In this document: positions 12,282 through 21,325 of the stretch, one piece after another | How positions within the stretch are numbered: position 1 is the stretch's first letter | Layout: each line of letters begins with the position of its first letter | Origin: Bradyrhizobium sp. 200 | GTDB lineage: Bacteria > Pseudomonadota > Alphaproteobacteria > Rhizobiales > Xanthobacteraceae | Direction of reading: 5' to 3' | Assembly (NCBI RefSeq): GCF_023100945.1 | Contig: NZ_CP064689.1 | Coordinates: forward strand, 1,904,001 to 1,968,000 | Length of the DNA: 64,000 nt | Position numbers and translations under genes: made by a program | The notes under the pieces: model-generated | The model's input: only the letters and a program-made list of their open reading frames with translations | The model's database searches: none | What the model was told of the DNA's origin: nothing

Positions 12282-12470
12282 ATGCCTGCTTTCACGTTTG
12301 AGAAGATTTCGCCGCCGGACAACCGCGGCCCGGTCCCGCCGGTCGCCAACAAGAAACAGCGCGGCGTTGTCGTCAAAATGCTCGACAGGTTCGCGGAAGC
12401 GCGCGTCAAACGATCATTGAAGAAAGAGAAGGGCGTGATTGCCCGCAATCCGCACAGAGCGCCCGAGTAG
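12282..12470 (+). CDS. Small conserved-looking basic protein of unknown function
   Basis: A 62-residue protein starting MPAFTFEKISPPDNRG. The first half is Pro-rich with the segment GPVPPVANKKQRG; the second is strongly basic and probably helical (MLDRFAEARVKRSLKKEKG). A ribosome-binding site (AAGAGGGG) lies about 7 bases before the ATG. A longer upstream in-frame extension (from 12066) overlaps the divergent peptidase start and looks non-coding. I do not recognise the family; the basic tail would suit nucleic-acid or ribosome contact, but that is speculation. The stop is 5 bases from the convergent prmA stop. Confidence 0.6.
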   Translation: MPAFTFEKISPPDNRGPVPPVANKKQRGVVVKMLDRFAEARVKRSLKKEKGVIARNPHRAPE

Positions 12471-12475
12471 CGTCT

Positions 12476-13366
12476 TCAGTTCACCTTGCGCAGCAACAGG
12501 CTGCTCCAGCCCTCGATACGAAGGTGCCGGGCCGGCACCAGCCCATGGGCGCGATAGGCGGCGATGACGCCGGGCGCCTGATGCGTCAGCAGTCCTGACA
12601 GAATGACCATCGCCGATGGCGACAGATGCCGCGCCATCGGCGCTGCCAGTTGCCGCAGCGGATTGGCGAGAATGTTTGCCAGCACGAGGTCGAACGGCGC
12701 GGCCTGCGCGAACTGCGGCGCGGAAAAGCCGGTGGCGCGGACCGCCTGCACCAGATGTCCCGCCATGTTCAGCCGCGCGTTCTCGCGGGCGACCTGCACC
12801 GAGGGCGGATCGATATCGCTGGCCAGCACCTTTTCATGCAGCGCCTTGGCGGCCGCGATCGCCAGTACGCCGGTGCCGGTGCCGAGATCGAGCACGCGGC
12901 GCGGACGCCAGGCTTTCAGGACATGATCGAGCAGCAAAAGGCAGCCGCGCGTGGTGCCGTGGTGGCCGGTGCCGAAGGCCAGCGCCGCCTCGATTTCGAT
13001 GCCGAGCTTGTTGGGCGCGATCCTCTCGCGGTCATGCTGGCCGTGGACGACGAAGCGTCCGGCGGGCACGGGGACGAGGTCTTCGAGACTGGCCTTGACC
13101 CAGTCCTTGGCCTCGACCGTGTCGAAGGCGATGCCGGCGGCAATGTCAGCACCGGCGGCATTGGCCACGAGTTCGCGCACCAGCGGCTGATCGGGCGCGT
13201 CGGCGAAGTGCACGGTAACGTCCCAGCGGCCATCCGGTCGCTCGAACGCGGCGATGGCGGCCTGACCTTCAAAAAAAACTTCGGTCAGGACATCGACGAC
13301 GCCTTTGGCTGTGTGCTCGTTGCCGATTGCAAAGCTGGCGCGGTACGTAAGGGCGATGGAAGTCAT
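12476..13366 (-). CDS. prmA: Ribosomal protein L11 methyltransferase PrmA
   Basis: SAM-dependent enzyme that trimethylates ribosomal protein L11. The SAM-binding motif I VLDLGTGTGVLAIAAAK is near residue 157, followed by the acidic residue of motif II in ASDIDPPSV. The family-specific post-II motif NILANPL is near residue 228. The N-terminal substrate-recognition domain occupies about 1-100. Its 296 residues are normal for the family. It converges with the small gene ending at 12470. Confidence 0.95.
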   Translation of the reverse strand: MTSIALTYRASFAIGNEHTAKGVVDVLTEVFFEGQAAIAAFERPDGRWDVTVHFADAPDQPLVRELVANAAGADIAAGIAFDTVEAKDWVKASLEDLVPVPAGRFVVHGQHDRERIAPNKLGIEIEAALAFGTGHHGTTRGCLLLLDHVLKAWRPRRVLDLGTGTGVLAIAAAKALHEKVLASDIDPPSVQVARENARLNMAGHLVQAVRATGFSAPQFAQAAPFDLVLANILANPLRQLAAPMARHLSPSAMVILSGLLTHQAPGVIAAYRAHGLVPARHLRIEGWSSLLLRKVN

Positions 13367-13461
13367 TTAAGGACCTGGAGAAACGGGAAGGGGCGTGCGG
13401 GCGGAAGCAGCGTTTTGTTCAAATTTGAGCAAATTTCATATCGCAATATCCGCAAAAGTTG

Positions 13462-13545
13462 GGTTCCCGGCATTAGTACAACCTTAGATTCATGTCCGTA
13501 GGTTCCCGGATTGGAACTACAGGGGAAATCCTGGGTTCCGGGAAC
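13462..13545 (+). promoter_or_regulatory. Repeated GGTTCCCGG elements upstream of the pilin gene
   Basis: GGTTCCCGG occurs at 13462-13470 and 13501-13509, and a self-complementary variant GGTTCCGGGAAC at 13534-13545, all within 110 bases of the pilin start. The second copy is also part of the inverted repeat GTTCC-CGGATT-GGAAC (13502-13517). The spacing and repetition suggest a protein-binding or RNA-folding region, but no known regulator is recognised. Confidence 0.35.
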
Positions 13546-13569
13546 ACTAACCCCAGGTCGGAACCAGCC

Positions 13570-13734
13570 ATGACATCGATCATTAAGTCATTCTTTAAGG
13601 ACGAATCGGGAGCCACGGCCATCGAGTATGGTCTGATCGCAGCAGGTATCGCGATTGCGATCATCACCGCCGTGAACGGTCTCGGCACCAAGCTCAGCAC
13701 GAACTTTGAAACCATCAGCACCTCGCTGAAGTAA
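13570..13734 (+). CDS. Flp/Fap-type type IVb pilin
   Basis: A 54-residue pilin precursor. The short basic leader MTSIIKSFFKDESG precedes the prepilin-peptidase region and the hydrophobic stretch ATAIEYGLIAAGIAIAIITAV, the hallmark of Flp pilins with the conserved Glu-Tyr pair. It would be processed by TadV and polymerised by the Tad machinery. No tad/cpa genes are visible in the window, so this is an isolated copy. The ATG at 13570 is chosen over an in-frame start at 13492 because it places the leader correctly. A strong terminator follows. Confidence 0.9.
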   Translation: MTSIIKSFFKDESGATAIEYGLIAAGIAIAIITAVNGLGTKLSTNFETISTSLK

Positions 13735-13756
13735 CCGCCCATTTCGGGGGCGTTTC

Positions 13757-13793
13757 GGGACCGGGCGCCGCAAGCGCCCGGTCCCTTCTTTTT
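13757..13793 (+). terminator. Rho-independent terminator after the pilin gene
   Basis: A perfect 12-bp stem (GGGACCGGGCGC, 13757-13768, with 13774-13785) closes a CGCAA loop and is followed by TTCTTTTT. It lies 22 bases after the stop and shows the pilin is a monocistronic, probably highly expressed transcript. Confidence 0.9.
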
Positions 13794-13827
13794 GGGCCGG
13801 AGCTGGGCGCGCTCGAATATCCCCCGG

Positions 13828-13973
13828 CTATCCACAGCCGGGCAGGGGCATTGCTGAGCCTGTTATGCACGGCAGATACCGGCTCCTTCCACAGCCGCAG
13901 CTGTGAGTTTTCGACAACCAATCCACAGGCTTTTCCCCGCCGTTACCCACAGGCTTCTTACACATCGTCCACA
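13828..13973 (+). other. Cluster of five DnaA-box-like 9-mers
   Basis: Within 146 bases five same-strand sequences end in CCACA: CTATCCACA (13828), CCTTCCACA (13885), CAATCCACA (13919), TTACCCACA (13943) and TCGTCCACA (13965). The first and fourth differ from the DnaA consensus TTATNCACA at one base. The segment lies between two convergent gene ends and contains no gene. It is not strongly AT-rich, so it does not look like an origin; a DnaA-binding or titration site is possible. Confidence 0.35.
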
Positions 13974-14021
13974 TCCGGTCCGGCGGCGCACCGCCGACCC
14001 CGGCGTTGCGGCTTGTGCGTT

Positions 14022-15632
14022 TCATCGGCCTATCCCGAACAGCGCGCGGTGATCGCCCAGGATGGTCCGCGCGGCGTTGTGGCCGGGGGCGCCGGTGACG
14101 CCGCCGCCGGGATGGGCGCCTGAGCCGCAATGGTAGAGCCCCTTCAGCGGCCCGCGATAATCGGCATGGCCCAGCATCGGCCGCGCCGAGAACAATTGGT
14201 TGAGCGTCAAGGCGCCATGAAAGATGTCGCCACCGAGCAGGCCGAACTGCCGCTCGAGGTCGAGCGGCGACAGCACCTGGCGGCCGATCACGCTGGCCGC
14301 AAAGCCCGGTGCGAATTTATCGACCGTCGCGATCATGAGGTCGGCGACCTCCTCGCGATGATCGTCCCACGATTTTCCGTCCGGCAATTCCGGCGCGACA
14401 TGCTGGCAGAACAGGCTCGCGACATGTTGGCCCGCCGGCGCCAGCGAATCGTCGAGCGTCGAGGGGATCAGCACTTCCACCACGGGCTCGCGGCTCCAGC
14501 CATGGCTGCGCGCGTCCTGCCAGGCGCGATCCATGTAGCCGAGGCTTGGCGCGAGAATGATGCCGGCGGTGAGATGGTCGCCCGCGCCGGGCAACGCGGT
14601 GAAGGAGGGCAGGGCGTTCAGCGCGACATTCATGCGAAAAGTGCCGGAGCCGTTGCGCCAGCGCGCGATGCGTTCGAGGAATTCCGGGGCCAGCGCGCTT
14701 GGCGGCACGAGCCGCGTATACAGCAATTTCGGATTGACGCCGGAGACGACGTATTTCGCGCGGATGGTTTTGCCATTGTCGAGGATCACGCCTGCCGCGC
14801 GCCCGCCCTCGACGATCACTTCGCGCACGCCGGCCTCGGTTTCGATCTCGGCGCCGTGTCCGCGCGCCGCGTGCGCCATCGCTTGTGTGATCGCGCCCAT
14901 GCCGCCGATCGCGTGACCCCATACGCCCTTCTTGCCGTTCACCTCGCCGAACGCATGGTGCAGCATCACATAGGCGGAGCCGGCGGCGTAGGGACTGGCG
15001 TAATTGCCGACGATGGCGTCGAAGCCGAACAGCGCCTTCACCAGGTCGTTCTCGAAACGCTCGTCCAGCATCTCGCCGGCCGAACGCGTGAACAAATCGA
15101 GCAGATTGCGCTGCTGTTCGAGCGAGAGCTTGCGCAGGATGCCGGCGGTGCCCACGGCGTTGAAGGCTTCGCGGATCGCGCCGATCCCAAAACCTTCGAC
15201 GATGTTCGGCGGCGCGCGCAGCACGAATTGCCGCAGCACGTCGGCAATGGACTCCAACTCGCGCGAGAAAGCGTCGATGGCGCCGGCATCGCGCGGGCTG
15301 AGTTTCTCGACCGACTGCCTGGTGCGGCCCTCACCGGTCAGGAGATAGAGGCCGTCGGGCGCGGGCAGGAAATTCTGTGCGCGGCGCTCGACGATGCGCA
15401 GGCCGTGTTCGGCAAGCTTCAGGTCGGCAACGATCTGCGGATTGAGCAGGCTGACCGTGTAGGCCGCCACCGAGTTACGGAAACCGGGATGGAATTCCTC
15501 CGTCACCGCGGCGCCGCCGACCGCCTTGCGGCGCTCTACCACTTTTACGCGCAGGCCAGCCATCGCGAGATAGGCTGCGCAGGTGAGGCCGTTATGCCCC
15601 GCCCCAATGATGACAACGTCCGTCTCGTTCAT
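14022..15632 (-). CDS. FAD-dependent oxidoreductase, phytoene-desaturase/PYROXD2-like
   Basis: A 536-residue flavoprotein of the amine-oxidase/phytoene-desaturase fold. The dinucleotide-binding motif VVIIGAGHNGLTCAAYLA is at residues 6-23, with the ribose-binding Glu in VVERR. A second nucleotide-contact region is seen around YVVSGVNPKLL, and the C-terminal FAD motif GLYHCGSGAHPGGG. This branch (related to PYROXD2) has no carotenoid genes nearby, so carotenoid desaturation is unlikely and the substrate is unknown. It stands alone, ending convergently toward the pilin gene. Confidence 0.85.
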   Translation of the reverse strand: MNETDVVIIGAGHNGLTCAAYLAMAGLRVKVVERRKAVGGAAVTEEFHPGFRNSVAAYTVSLLNPQIVADLKLAEHGLRIVERRAQNFLPAPDGLYLLTGEGRTRQSVEKLSPRDAGAIDAFSRELESIADVLRQFVLRAPPNIVEGFGIGAIREAFNAVGTAGILRKLSLEQQRNLLDLFTRSAGEMLDERFENDLVKALFGFDAIVGNYASPYAAGSAYVMLHHAFGEVNGKKGVWGHAIGGMGAITQAMAHAARGHGAEIETEAGVREVIVEGGRAAGVILDNGKTIRAKYVVSGVNPKLLYTRLVPPSALAPEFLERIARWRNGSGTFRMNVALNALPSFTALPGAGDHLTAGIILAPSLGYMDRAWQDARSHGWSREPVVEVLIPSTLDDSLAPAGQHVASLFCQHVAPELPDGKSWDDHREEVADLMIATVDKFAPGFAASVIGRQVLSPLDLERQFGLLGGDIFHGALTLNQLFSARPMLGHADYRGPLKGLYHCGSGAHPGGGVTGAPGHNAARTILGDHRALFGIGR

Positions 15633-15798
15633 GCCAGCTTCAGCTTCAAGAAGGTTTGATCGGAATGGGCGCGGCGCGCCCTATCCGTGCTTTCTTATCC
15701 CGCATTGCTCGCCGTGTCGCCCTATGCTCCATTGCGCCGCTCCGGCGGCCCTGCCGGGCACCCGCCACCGGCGCAGCCGGTTTCCAGCCGGAGTTTTG

Positions 15799-18084
15799 AT
15801 GACTTCTCCCGATCTGTCCGCTTCAGCGGACCTGCCTTCCGAAAGCCGGAACCGGCTGGTCCTGGTCGTCTACACCGCTGCGATCTTCGTCAGCGCGCTG
15901 CTGCTGTTTTCGGTGCAACCCCTGTTCACCAAGATGGTGCTGCCGCGGCTCGGCGGCTCGCCGGCGGTGTGGTCGGTGGCGATGGTGTTCTTCCAGTCGC
16001 TGCTGCTCGGCGGCTATGCCTATGCGCATTTTCTGATGCAGGTCCGCAACCGCACGGTTCCAGTGGCGGTCCATCTCGTGCTGCTTGCGGTCGCGATGCT
16101 GACGCTGCCGCTGTCGATCTCGAGCGGGTGGGGCGATCCGCCGACGTCAGGTTATGCGCTCTGGCTGCTTGGCCTGTTTGCGGTATCGATCGGGCTGCCG
16201 TTCTTTGCGCTCGCGGCCAACAATCCGCTGCTGCAGGCCTGGTTCGTCCGCACCGGCCACCCCAACGGCCCCGATCCGTACTTCCTCTATGCTTCCTCGA
16301 ATATCGGCAGCTTCCTGGCGCTGTTGTCCTATCCGGTGCTGCTGGAGCCGATGTTCACGCTGCGCACGCAGAACCTGATCTGGACCGGCGGCTACGGCCT
16401 GCTGATCGTTCTGATCGCAACCTGCGGCGTGTTGCTGCTGCGCTCGCCGGCGAAGGCGGCAGACCTGAACATGCCGGCCGACGATAGCGACACGCCGGCG
16501 CCGACATGGATCCTGCGCGCCCGCTGGATCTTCCTCGCCGCCGTGCCGTCGGGACTGCTGATTGCGGTGACCGCGCATATTTCCACCGACGTCGCCGCAG
16601 CGCCGCTGCTGTGGGTGCTGCCGCTGTCGCTCTATCTCTTGACCTGGGTGCTGGTGTTCCAGTCGCGGCCATTACTCCCTCACAAATGGATGCTGCTGGC
16701 GCAGCCGCTGGCAATTGCGGGCGTCGTGGTGCTGCTGGCGTTCGGCGGCGAGCAGAATCTGCTGCTGACGCTTGGCGGGCATCAGCTCTGCTTCTTCGTG
16801 ATTGCGATGGCCTGTCACGGCGAACTGGCGCGTACTCGCCCGGCGGCGAAATATCTTACCGGATTCTATGTCGCGCTCTCTTTCGGCGGCATGATTGGCG
16901 GCTTGTTCGCCGGCCTGATCGCGCCGTTCACCTTCTCATGGATTGCGGAGTATCCGATCCTGCTCGCGCTGGCAGCGCTATGCCGTCCGACCGGCAACGA
17001 GCGGCTGCCGCGCTGGAGCCGCTGGTACTGGCCGTTCCTCGCCGCGCTGGCGGTGGTGCTGATCGCACCGACCTGGTCCACCGGCAAAGTGTTCATTTGG
17101 CTCGACACCAACAGGATCTGGGTGATCGGCGCGGTCGGCGTGCTGGCAGCGCTGCTGGCGCTTGGCCTCAACGCCAACCGCTGGAAGATCTTTGCGACCG
17201 TCGCGGTGGCGCTGGTGCTGCTGCGCGCTTACCCCGCCGACGAAGGACGGGTGGAAACCGTGCGCAGCTTCTTTGGCGTCCACAAGATCGTGGTGACGCC
17301 GAACGGCCAGTATCACGTGCTGATGCATGGCACCACGATCCACGGCGCCGAGAAATTCAAGAACGACGACGGCACGCCGGTCACCGGCCAGCCGGAGCCG
17401 ATCACCTACTACCACAAGGACGGCGGCATCGGTCAGGCGATCAGGGCGATCCGCGAGCGCAAGGGCGCGCCGCTCCGGGTCGCGGTGATCGGGCTCGGCT
17501 CCGGCACGCTGGTCTGCGCCTCCGAGCCCGGCGAGGAGTGGAAGTTCTTCGAGATCGATCAGACGATGGTCGATACCGCGCGCGACCCGAAATACTTCAC
17601 CTACATCCAGGTCTGCGAGCCGAACCTGGAGCCCGTGATCGGCGATGCGCGGCTGACCTTCGCGCGCGAGCCCGACGGCGTCTACGATCTGATCATCGTC
17701 GACGCCTATTCGTCGGATGCGATCCCGATTCATCTGGCGACCGAAGAGGCGATGGAAATCTACAAGTCCAAGCTGGCGCCGCAGGGCGCTGTGGCGATGC
17801 ACGTCTCCAACCGGCATCTGGAACTGTCGAGCGTGGTTGTCGGCATCGCCGACGCCAACGACTTGAAGAGCTGGGTCTACAGCGAGGATTCCGGCCGCGA
17901 CAATGAATACATCTTCTCGACCTCGGTCGTGGTCTCGGCGCGCGAAGAGGCCGACGTCGGCAAGCTGGCGTCATCGGATCAATGGGCGCTGACCGAGGCC
18001 GAGGATCACCAGCGGGTTTGGACCGACGACTATTCCAACGTGCTGGGCGCGGTGTGGCGGCGGCTCAGGAACGGCGAGGAATAG
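15799..18084 (+). CDS. Integral membrane protein fused to a spermidine-synthase-like domain
   Basis: About 761 residues. The N-terminal half (to about residue 430) holds many hydrophobic helices, beginning VVYTAAIFVSALLLFSVQPLF. The C-terminal part (about 530-690) is a Rossmann methyltransferase/aminopropyltransferase-like domain with the motif VIGLGSGTL, the acidic FFEID and the DAYSSDAIPIHL segment that in spermidine synthases carries the catalytic Asp. This fused arrangement is known but functionally obscure; polyamine synthesis is not established for it. The ATG at 15799 is chosen because translation upstream of it is not membrane-like. A second related protein lies at 51677-53755. Confidence 0.82.
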   Translation: MTSPDLSASADLPSESRNRLVLVVYTAAIFVSALLLFSVQPLFTKMVLPRLGGSPAVWSVAMVFFQSLLLGGYAYAHFLMQVRNRTVPVAVHLVLLAVAMLTLPLSISSGWGDPPTSGYALWLLGLFAVSIGLPFFALAANNPLLQAWFVRTGHPNGPDPYFLYASSNIGSFLALLSYPVLLEPMFTLRTQNLIWTGGYGLLIVLIATCGVLLLRSPAKAADLNMPADDSDTPAPTWILRARWIFLAAVPSGLLIAVTAHISTDVAAAPLLWVLPLSLYLLTWVLVFQSRPLLPHKWMLLAQPLAIAGVVVLLAFGGEQNLLLTLGGHQLCFFVIAMACHGELARTRPAAKYLTGFYVALSFGGMIGGLFAGLIAPFTFSWIAEYPILLALAALCRPTGNERLPRWSRWYWPFLAALAVVLIAPTWSTGKVFIWLDTNRIWVIGAVGVLAALLALGLNANRWKIFATVAVALVLLRAYPADEGRVETVRSFFGVHKIVVTPNGQYHVLMHGTTIHGAEKFKNDDGTPVTGQPEPITYYHKDGGIGQAIRAIRERKGAPLRVAVIGLGSGTLVCASEPGEEWKFFEIDQTMVDTARDPKYFTYIQVCEPNLEPVIGDARLTFAREPDGVYDLIIVDAYSSDAIPIHLATEEAMEIYKSKLAPQGAVAMHVSNRHLELSSVVVGIADANDLKSWVYSEDSGRDNEYIFSTSVVVSAREEADVGKLASSDQWALTEAEDHQRVWTDDYSNVLGAVWRRLRNGEE

Positions 18085-18147
18085 ACGAGTTGCGATCGAG
18101 CGAGGCACGCCTATGATTGAGCGTGCCGCAACGAATGGAATTCCGCC

Positions 18148-18573
18148 ATGGCCAATTTCACTCCGATATCCGCCGCGATCGGCGGCGCGCTGATCGGGCT
18201 TTCCGCCGTGCTGCTGATGTTGTCGACCGGCCGGATCGCCGGCATCAGCGGCATCTTCAGCGGCCTGTTGAATTTGCGGGGCGAGGACAAGGGCTGGCGC
18301 ATCGCCTTCATCGTGGGGCTCATTCTGGCGCCGGTCATCGCCGGCCTCATCGGTTACGGCATGTCGCCGCCGAAGCTGCCATCGAGTTGGGCCGTCATTG
18401 TCGTCGCTGGCCTCCTGGTCGGGTTCGGCACGCGGCTTGGCGGCGGCTGCACCTCCGGTCACGGCATTTGCGGAATAGCACGGCTGTCGCCGCGCTCCAT
18501 CGCCGCCACCATCGTCTTCATGGCGATGGCGATCATCACTGTCGCGATCACGCATCACGTGCCGGGAGGTTGA
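18148..18573 (+). CDS. YeeE/YedE family membrane protein, first half
   Basis: A 141-residue membrane protein with four hydrophobic segments. The signature GGGCTSGHGICGIARLS carries the two Cys thought to relay sulfur species such as thiosulfate in YeeE/YedE transporters. In this branch the transporter is split into two genes, and the partner starts 3 bases after this stop. Such pairs often sit next to an ArsR-type regulator or a sulfur dioxygenase; none is seen here. Confidence 0.85.
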   Translation: MANFTPISAAIGGALIGLSAVLLMLSTGRIAGISGIFSGLLNLRGEDKGWRIAFIVGLILAPVIAGLIGYGMSPPKLPSSWAVIVVAGLLVGFGTRLGGGCTSGHGICGIARLSPRSIAATIVFMAMAIITVAITHHVPGG

Positions 18574-18576
18574 GCC

Positions 18577-19035
18577 ATGTGGATCGTCGCCCCCCTGTTG
18601 TGCGGCCTGATCTTCGGCGCGGGCCTGCTCATCTCCGGCATGGTGCAGCCGACCAAGGTTTTGGGCTTTCTCGATATCTTCGGCGCGTGGGATCCGAGCC
18701 TCGCCGTGGTGATGGCCGCCGCGCTTGCTGTGGCCGTGCCCGGCTTCAGGCTGGCCGATCGCAGTGCGCGGCCATGGTTTGCCGGAGAGTATTTCCGGCC
18801 GGGCAAATCCGGAATCGATCTGCCGCTGGTGTCGGGCGCTGCGATGTTCGGTGTCGGGTGGGGACTTGTAGGCCTGTGCCCGGGACCCGCGCTGGAAAGC
18901 CTCGCGACCCTGTCGCCCGGGATCATCGTCTTTGTCGTCGCGATGGCGGCCGGGATGATGGCGCACGACGCCTGGCAACAGTGGCGGCTGACGGCGCAAC
19001 GCAACCGCACGCTGGCGAGCGCGACGGACGGCTGA
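18577..19035 (+). CDS. YeeE/YedE family membrane protein, second half (DUF6691-type)
   Basis: A 152-residue membrane protein completing the split transporter. It starts with a hydrophobic helix (WIVAPLLCGLIFGAGLLISGM) followed by the conserved QPTKVLGFLDIFGAWDPSL, and ends with GLVGLCPGPALESL, whose Cys is the family's third conserved thiol. A good ribosome-binding site (GGGAGG) overlaps the end of the upstream gene. The two products probably form one sulfur-compound channel in the inner membrane. Confidence 0.85.
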   Translation: MWIVAPLLCGLIFGAGLLISGMVQPTKVLGFLDIFGAWDPSLAVVMAAALAVAVPGFRLADRSARPWFAGEYFRPGKSGIDLPLVSGAAMFGVGWGLVGLCPGPALESLATLSPGIIVFVVAMAAGMMAHDAWQQWRLTAQRNRTLASATDG

Positions 19036-19068
19036 GATTGCTGTCGCAGATGATCTAACCCAACGCCT

Positions 19069-19905
19069 TCAGTTTTTGCGCGCGCCAGCAGCAGGCAGAG
19101 CCGGCACGGACGCGGCCAACAGCGGCAAGGTCGAGCCCTCCTCCTCGTCAAGAAATCTTTCGACCATCACCTGAATGGCAGACTTGACGCGATCGGGGCC
19201 GCGATCGCTGAGCTCGTTGTGCTGGAATTCGGTTCTGACAACCTTGATGCCGGCCTTCTCGCAGATCTCATCGTCCGGAACGACGCCGGGATCGGCCTTG
19301 AACACCGGGTCCTTGGAGCGGAAGGACAGGATCTTGACTTTGCCGTCGGTGACGAACGGCACCCGCAGATTGTCGAGTGTTACGACCTTCTTGACCAGCT
19401 CAGGATGCTGCCTGGCGAAGAACATCGACATGTCACCGCCGTTGGAATGCCCGATCAGCGTCAGGCGACGATAATCGGCGTTGGGATAGCGTTTTTTCAG
19501 CTCCTCGATCGCGAACATGATGTTGAAGGCGCCGCGATTATAATGCATGCGGCGTCCGACATATTCCTCGCCATGCTGGGTGACCATCGGACCGTCGGTG
19601 TCGAGATCGTGCTGGATGCTGGCGACGAGATAGCCGCGGGAGGCAAAAAGATTCGTCAGGAAGGAATATTCGGTGTGCTTGACGGTGTTGCCATGGCTGA
19701 GAATCGCGACGGGCAGGTCGATCATTTCGGCCATCGCCTGCATCTCCCGGTCGCGGCGAACGGCGACTTCGAACGTGACCCGGCGCCCGTCGCGCAGGAT
19801 GTCGTCCGATGTCAGCGTCATGTGATGGATCGCCCATTTGCTGGCGGTGAAATAAAGGACAATCGCCAGCGTGCAGAACGCAAGAACCGCTATGCCGCGT
19901 TTCAT
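19069..19905 (-). CDS. Secreted or membrane-anchored alpha/beta hydrolase
   Basis: A 278-residue hydrolase with an N-terminal hydrophobic helix (GIAVLAFCTLAIVLYFTA) acting as an anchor or signal. The nucleophile elbow is GHSNGGD with Ser154; an oxyanion-side HGN motif occurs near residue 72 and a late His in EFQHNELSD. The core resembles platelet-activating-factor acetylhydrolase/lipase-type proteins. The ATG at 19905 is preceded by a GGAG ribosome-binding site 7 bases away; a start 48 bases upstream would spoil the signal sequence. Substrate unknown. Confidence 0.75.
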   Translation of the reverse strand: MKRGIAVLAFCTLAIVLYFTASKWAIHHMTLTSDDILRDGRRVTFEVAVRRDREMQAMAEMIDLPVAILSHGNTVKHTEYSFLTNLFASRGYLVASIQHDLDTDGPMVTQHGEEYVGRRMHYNRGAFNIMFAIEELKKRYPNADYRRLTLIGHSNGGDMSMFFARQHPELVKKVVTLDNLRVPFVTDGKVKILSFRSKDPVFKADPGVVPDDEICEKAGIKVVRTEFQHNELSDRGPDRVKSAIQVMVERFLDEEEGSTLPLLAASVPALPAAGARKN

Positions 19906-20205
19906 ATCAATCTCCAAAATATCCGGAGCGTCATGCCGATTTGGAAATTTCAAGCGCTTCGAAATTTTCCAGTGCGCCTCGCGGAGGAAAAATCCTCCGG
20001 ATCGCGCGCCACAGATATTCGGCGGCTTCTTTTACAGCGAGATGACAGCGGTGTTCAGATGGGATCACGCGCCATCACGCTGCGGAAAGGGCAGCCCCGC
20101 GCGAACAGTAACAATTACTTGAACGGATGACGCAGTCGACGATCGCAGGTGGTCAGCCGCAATGCGACAGACCGATCCGGATCGTCGGGCGTTACGCCTG
20201 CCGGA

Positions 20206-21000
20206 TCAATCCTGGTAGGTGAACAGCCCGCGCGGCTGATAAGACTGCCGCGGCTGATAGTAGTAGCCCTGCGGCGCCGGCGCATAGCCGCGGTTGCCGT
20301 AATACTGCTGCTGCTGCTGCTGATAGGCTTGGGTGTCGTAGCCGCGGCGGCTCGGCGGTGCGGGATAGCGCGCTTCGTTCGAAGAACCGTCGGCGGGATA
20401 GATATAGCCGTCGTCGGCCCGAGCTTGCGCCTGCGGCACCAGGCGCTGCTGCGGCGGCGTGATCACGACGGGATCGCCGGCAGCGGAGTCGTATTGCTGG
20501 TCATACTGCGGCTGCGGGGCGCGGCGTGCGATGGCCGTATTGGCGCGCCGCGGATTGCGCGCCAGCGCCACCTGGGAGGAGCCGGTCAGCGTCACCGTGG
20601 TATTGAGCACACCTTCCTGCTTCACCAGATCCCAGAGCTTTGAGGCATTCTCGCGCGACAGTCGCACGCAGCCATGCGAGGCCGGGCTGCCGAGACGGTT
20701 GACGGAATCGGTGCCGTGAATGGCGTGGCCGATCTTCGTAAAGAAGATCGAATGCGGCATCGGCGCGTCGTCGAATTCCTTGGAGTAGTGGTCTTCTTCC
20801 ATCCGGAAGGCGCGGAAGCTGCCGTTCGGCGTCTCATAGGAGGGAAGGCCTGACGATACCGGCCAGCGGTAACGTTCGACGCCGTCGACGGCGACGGTCA
20901 TCTGCTGGTTATCCTTGTCGACGGTGATGGCGACTTTGGCTTGGGCGGCGCCCGAGGCAAACAGCGTCAGGGCGGCGACGGCAATGAGGAAGGAACGCAT
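20206..21000 (-). CDS. L,D-transpeptidase (YkuD/ErfK type), periplasmic
   Basis: About 264 residues. A clear signal peptide (MRSFLIAVAALTLFASGAAQA) precedes the YkuD catalytic domain, whose motif HGTDSVNRLGSPASHGCVRLS carries the nucleophile Cys111. Such enzymes cross-link peptidoglycan (3-3 bonds) or attach proteins to it. The C-terminal half is a Gln/Tyr/Pro/Arg-rich low-complexity tail (YQQQQQQYYGNRGYAPAP), probably unstructured and surface-binding. The start at 21000 is chosen because it begins the signal peptide. Confidence 0.92.
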   Translation of the reverse strand: MRSFLIAVAALTLFASGAAQAKVAITVDKDNQQMTVAVDGVERYRWPVSSGLPSYETPNGSFRAFRMEEDHYSKEFDDAPMPHSIFFTKIGHAIHGTDSVNRLGSPASHGCVRLSRENASKLWDLVKQEGVLNTTVTLTGSSQVALARNPRRANTAIARRAPQPQYDQQYDSAAGDPVVITPPQQRLVPQAQARADDGYIYPADGSSNEARYPAPPSRRGYDTQAYQQQQQQYYGNRGYAPAPQGYYYQPRQSYQPRGLFTYQD

Positions 21001-21198
21001 TTTTACCTTTGGCCTCCAGGCCTCTGTACTAACGCCGGCTCTCCGTCCCCCGAGCATTCAATATGCCCGCATTCTGACTTTGGTTCCAGTAGCCTGCGCC
21101 TGCAATCGTTAACAGCCCCCGCGGCGCAAACAAGGCGTGAGGGCGGCGCAGATCGGCTGCGGCGCTGACTTTTTCGCGAGTGGCGGATACGGCGGACC

Positions 21199-21316
21199 GT
21201 AGCCCGGGTGGAGCGAAGCGAAACCCGGGACTTCGCCCGATCGCGAGAATCCCGGATTGCGCGGAGCCTGTCATCGGGCGCGCATTCGCGCGACCCGTTG
21301 GCTCCATCCGGGCTAC
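21199..21316. repeat. Intergenic palindromic repeat (GTAGCCCGGGTGGAG type)
   Basis: The outer arms GTAGCCCGGGTGGAG (21199-21213) and CTCCATCCGGGCTAC (21302-21316) are inverted copies, and inner palindromic segments (CGGGCGCGCATTCGCGCGACCCG) fill the interior. This is a widespread dispersed class in Bradyrhizobium. It separates the L,D-transpeptidase promoter region from the ABC permease end. Confidence 0.75.
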
Positions 21317-21325
21317 AGATTCGCG

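Noticed and set aside
13828..13973. Replication origin
   Set aside because: DnaA-like boxes are present, but there is no AT-rich unwinding region and no dnaA, hemE, parAB or similar genes nearby.
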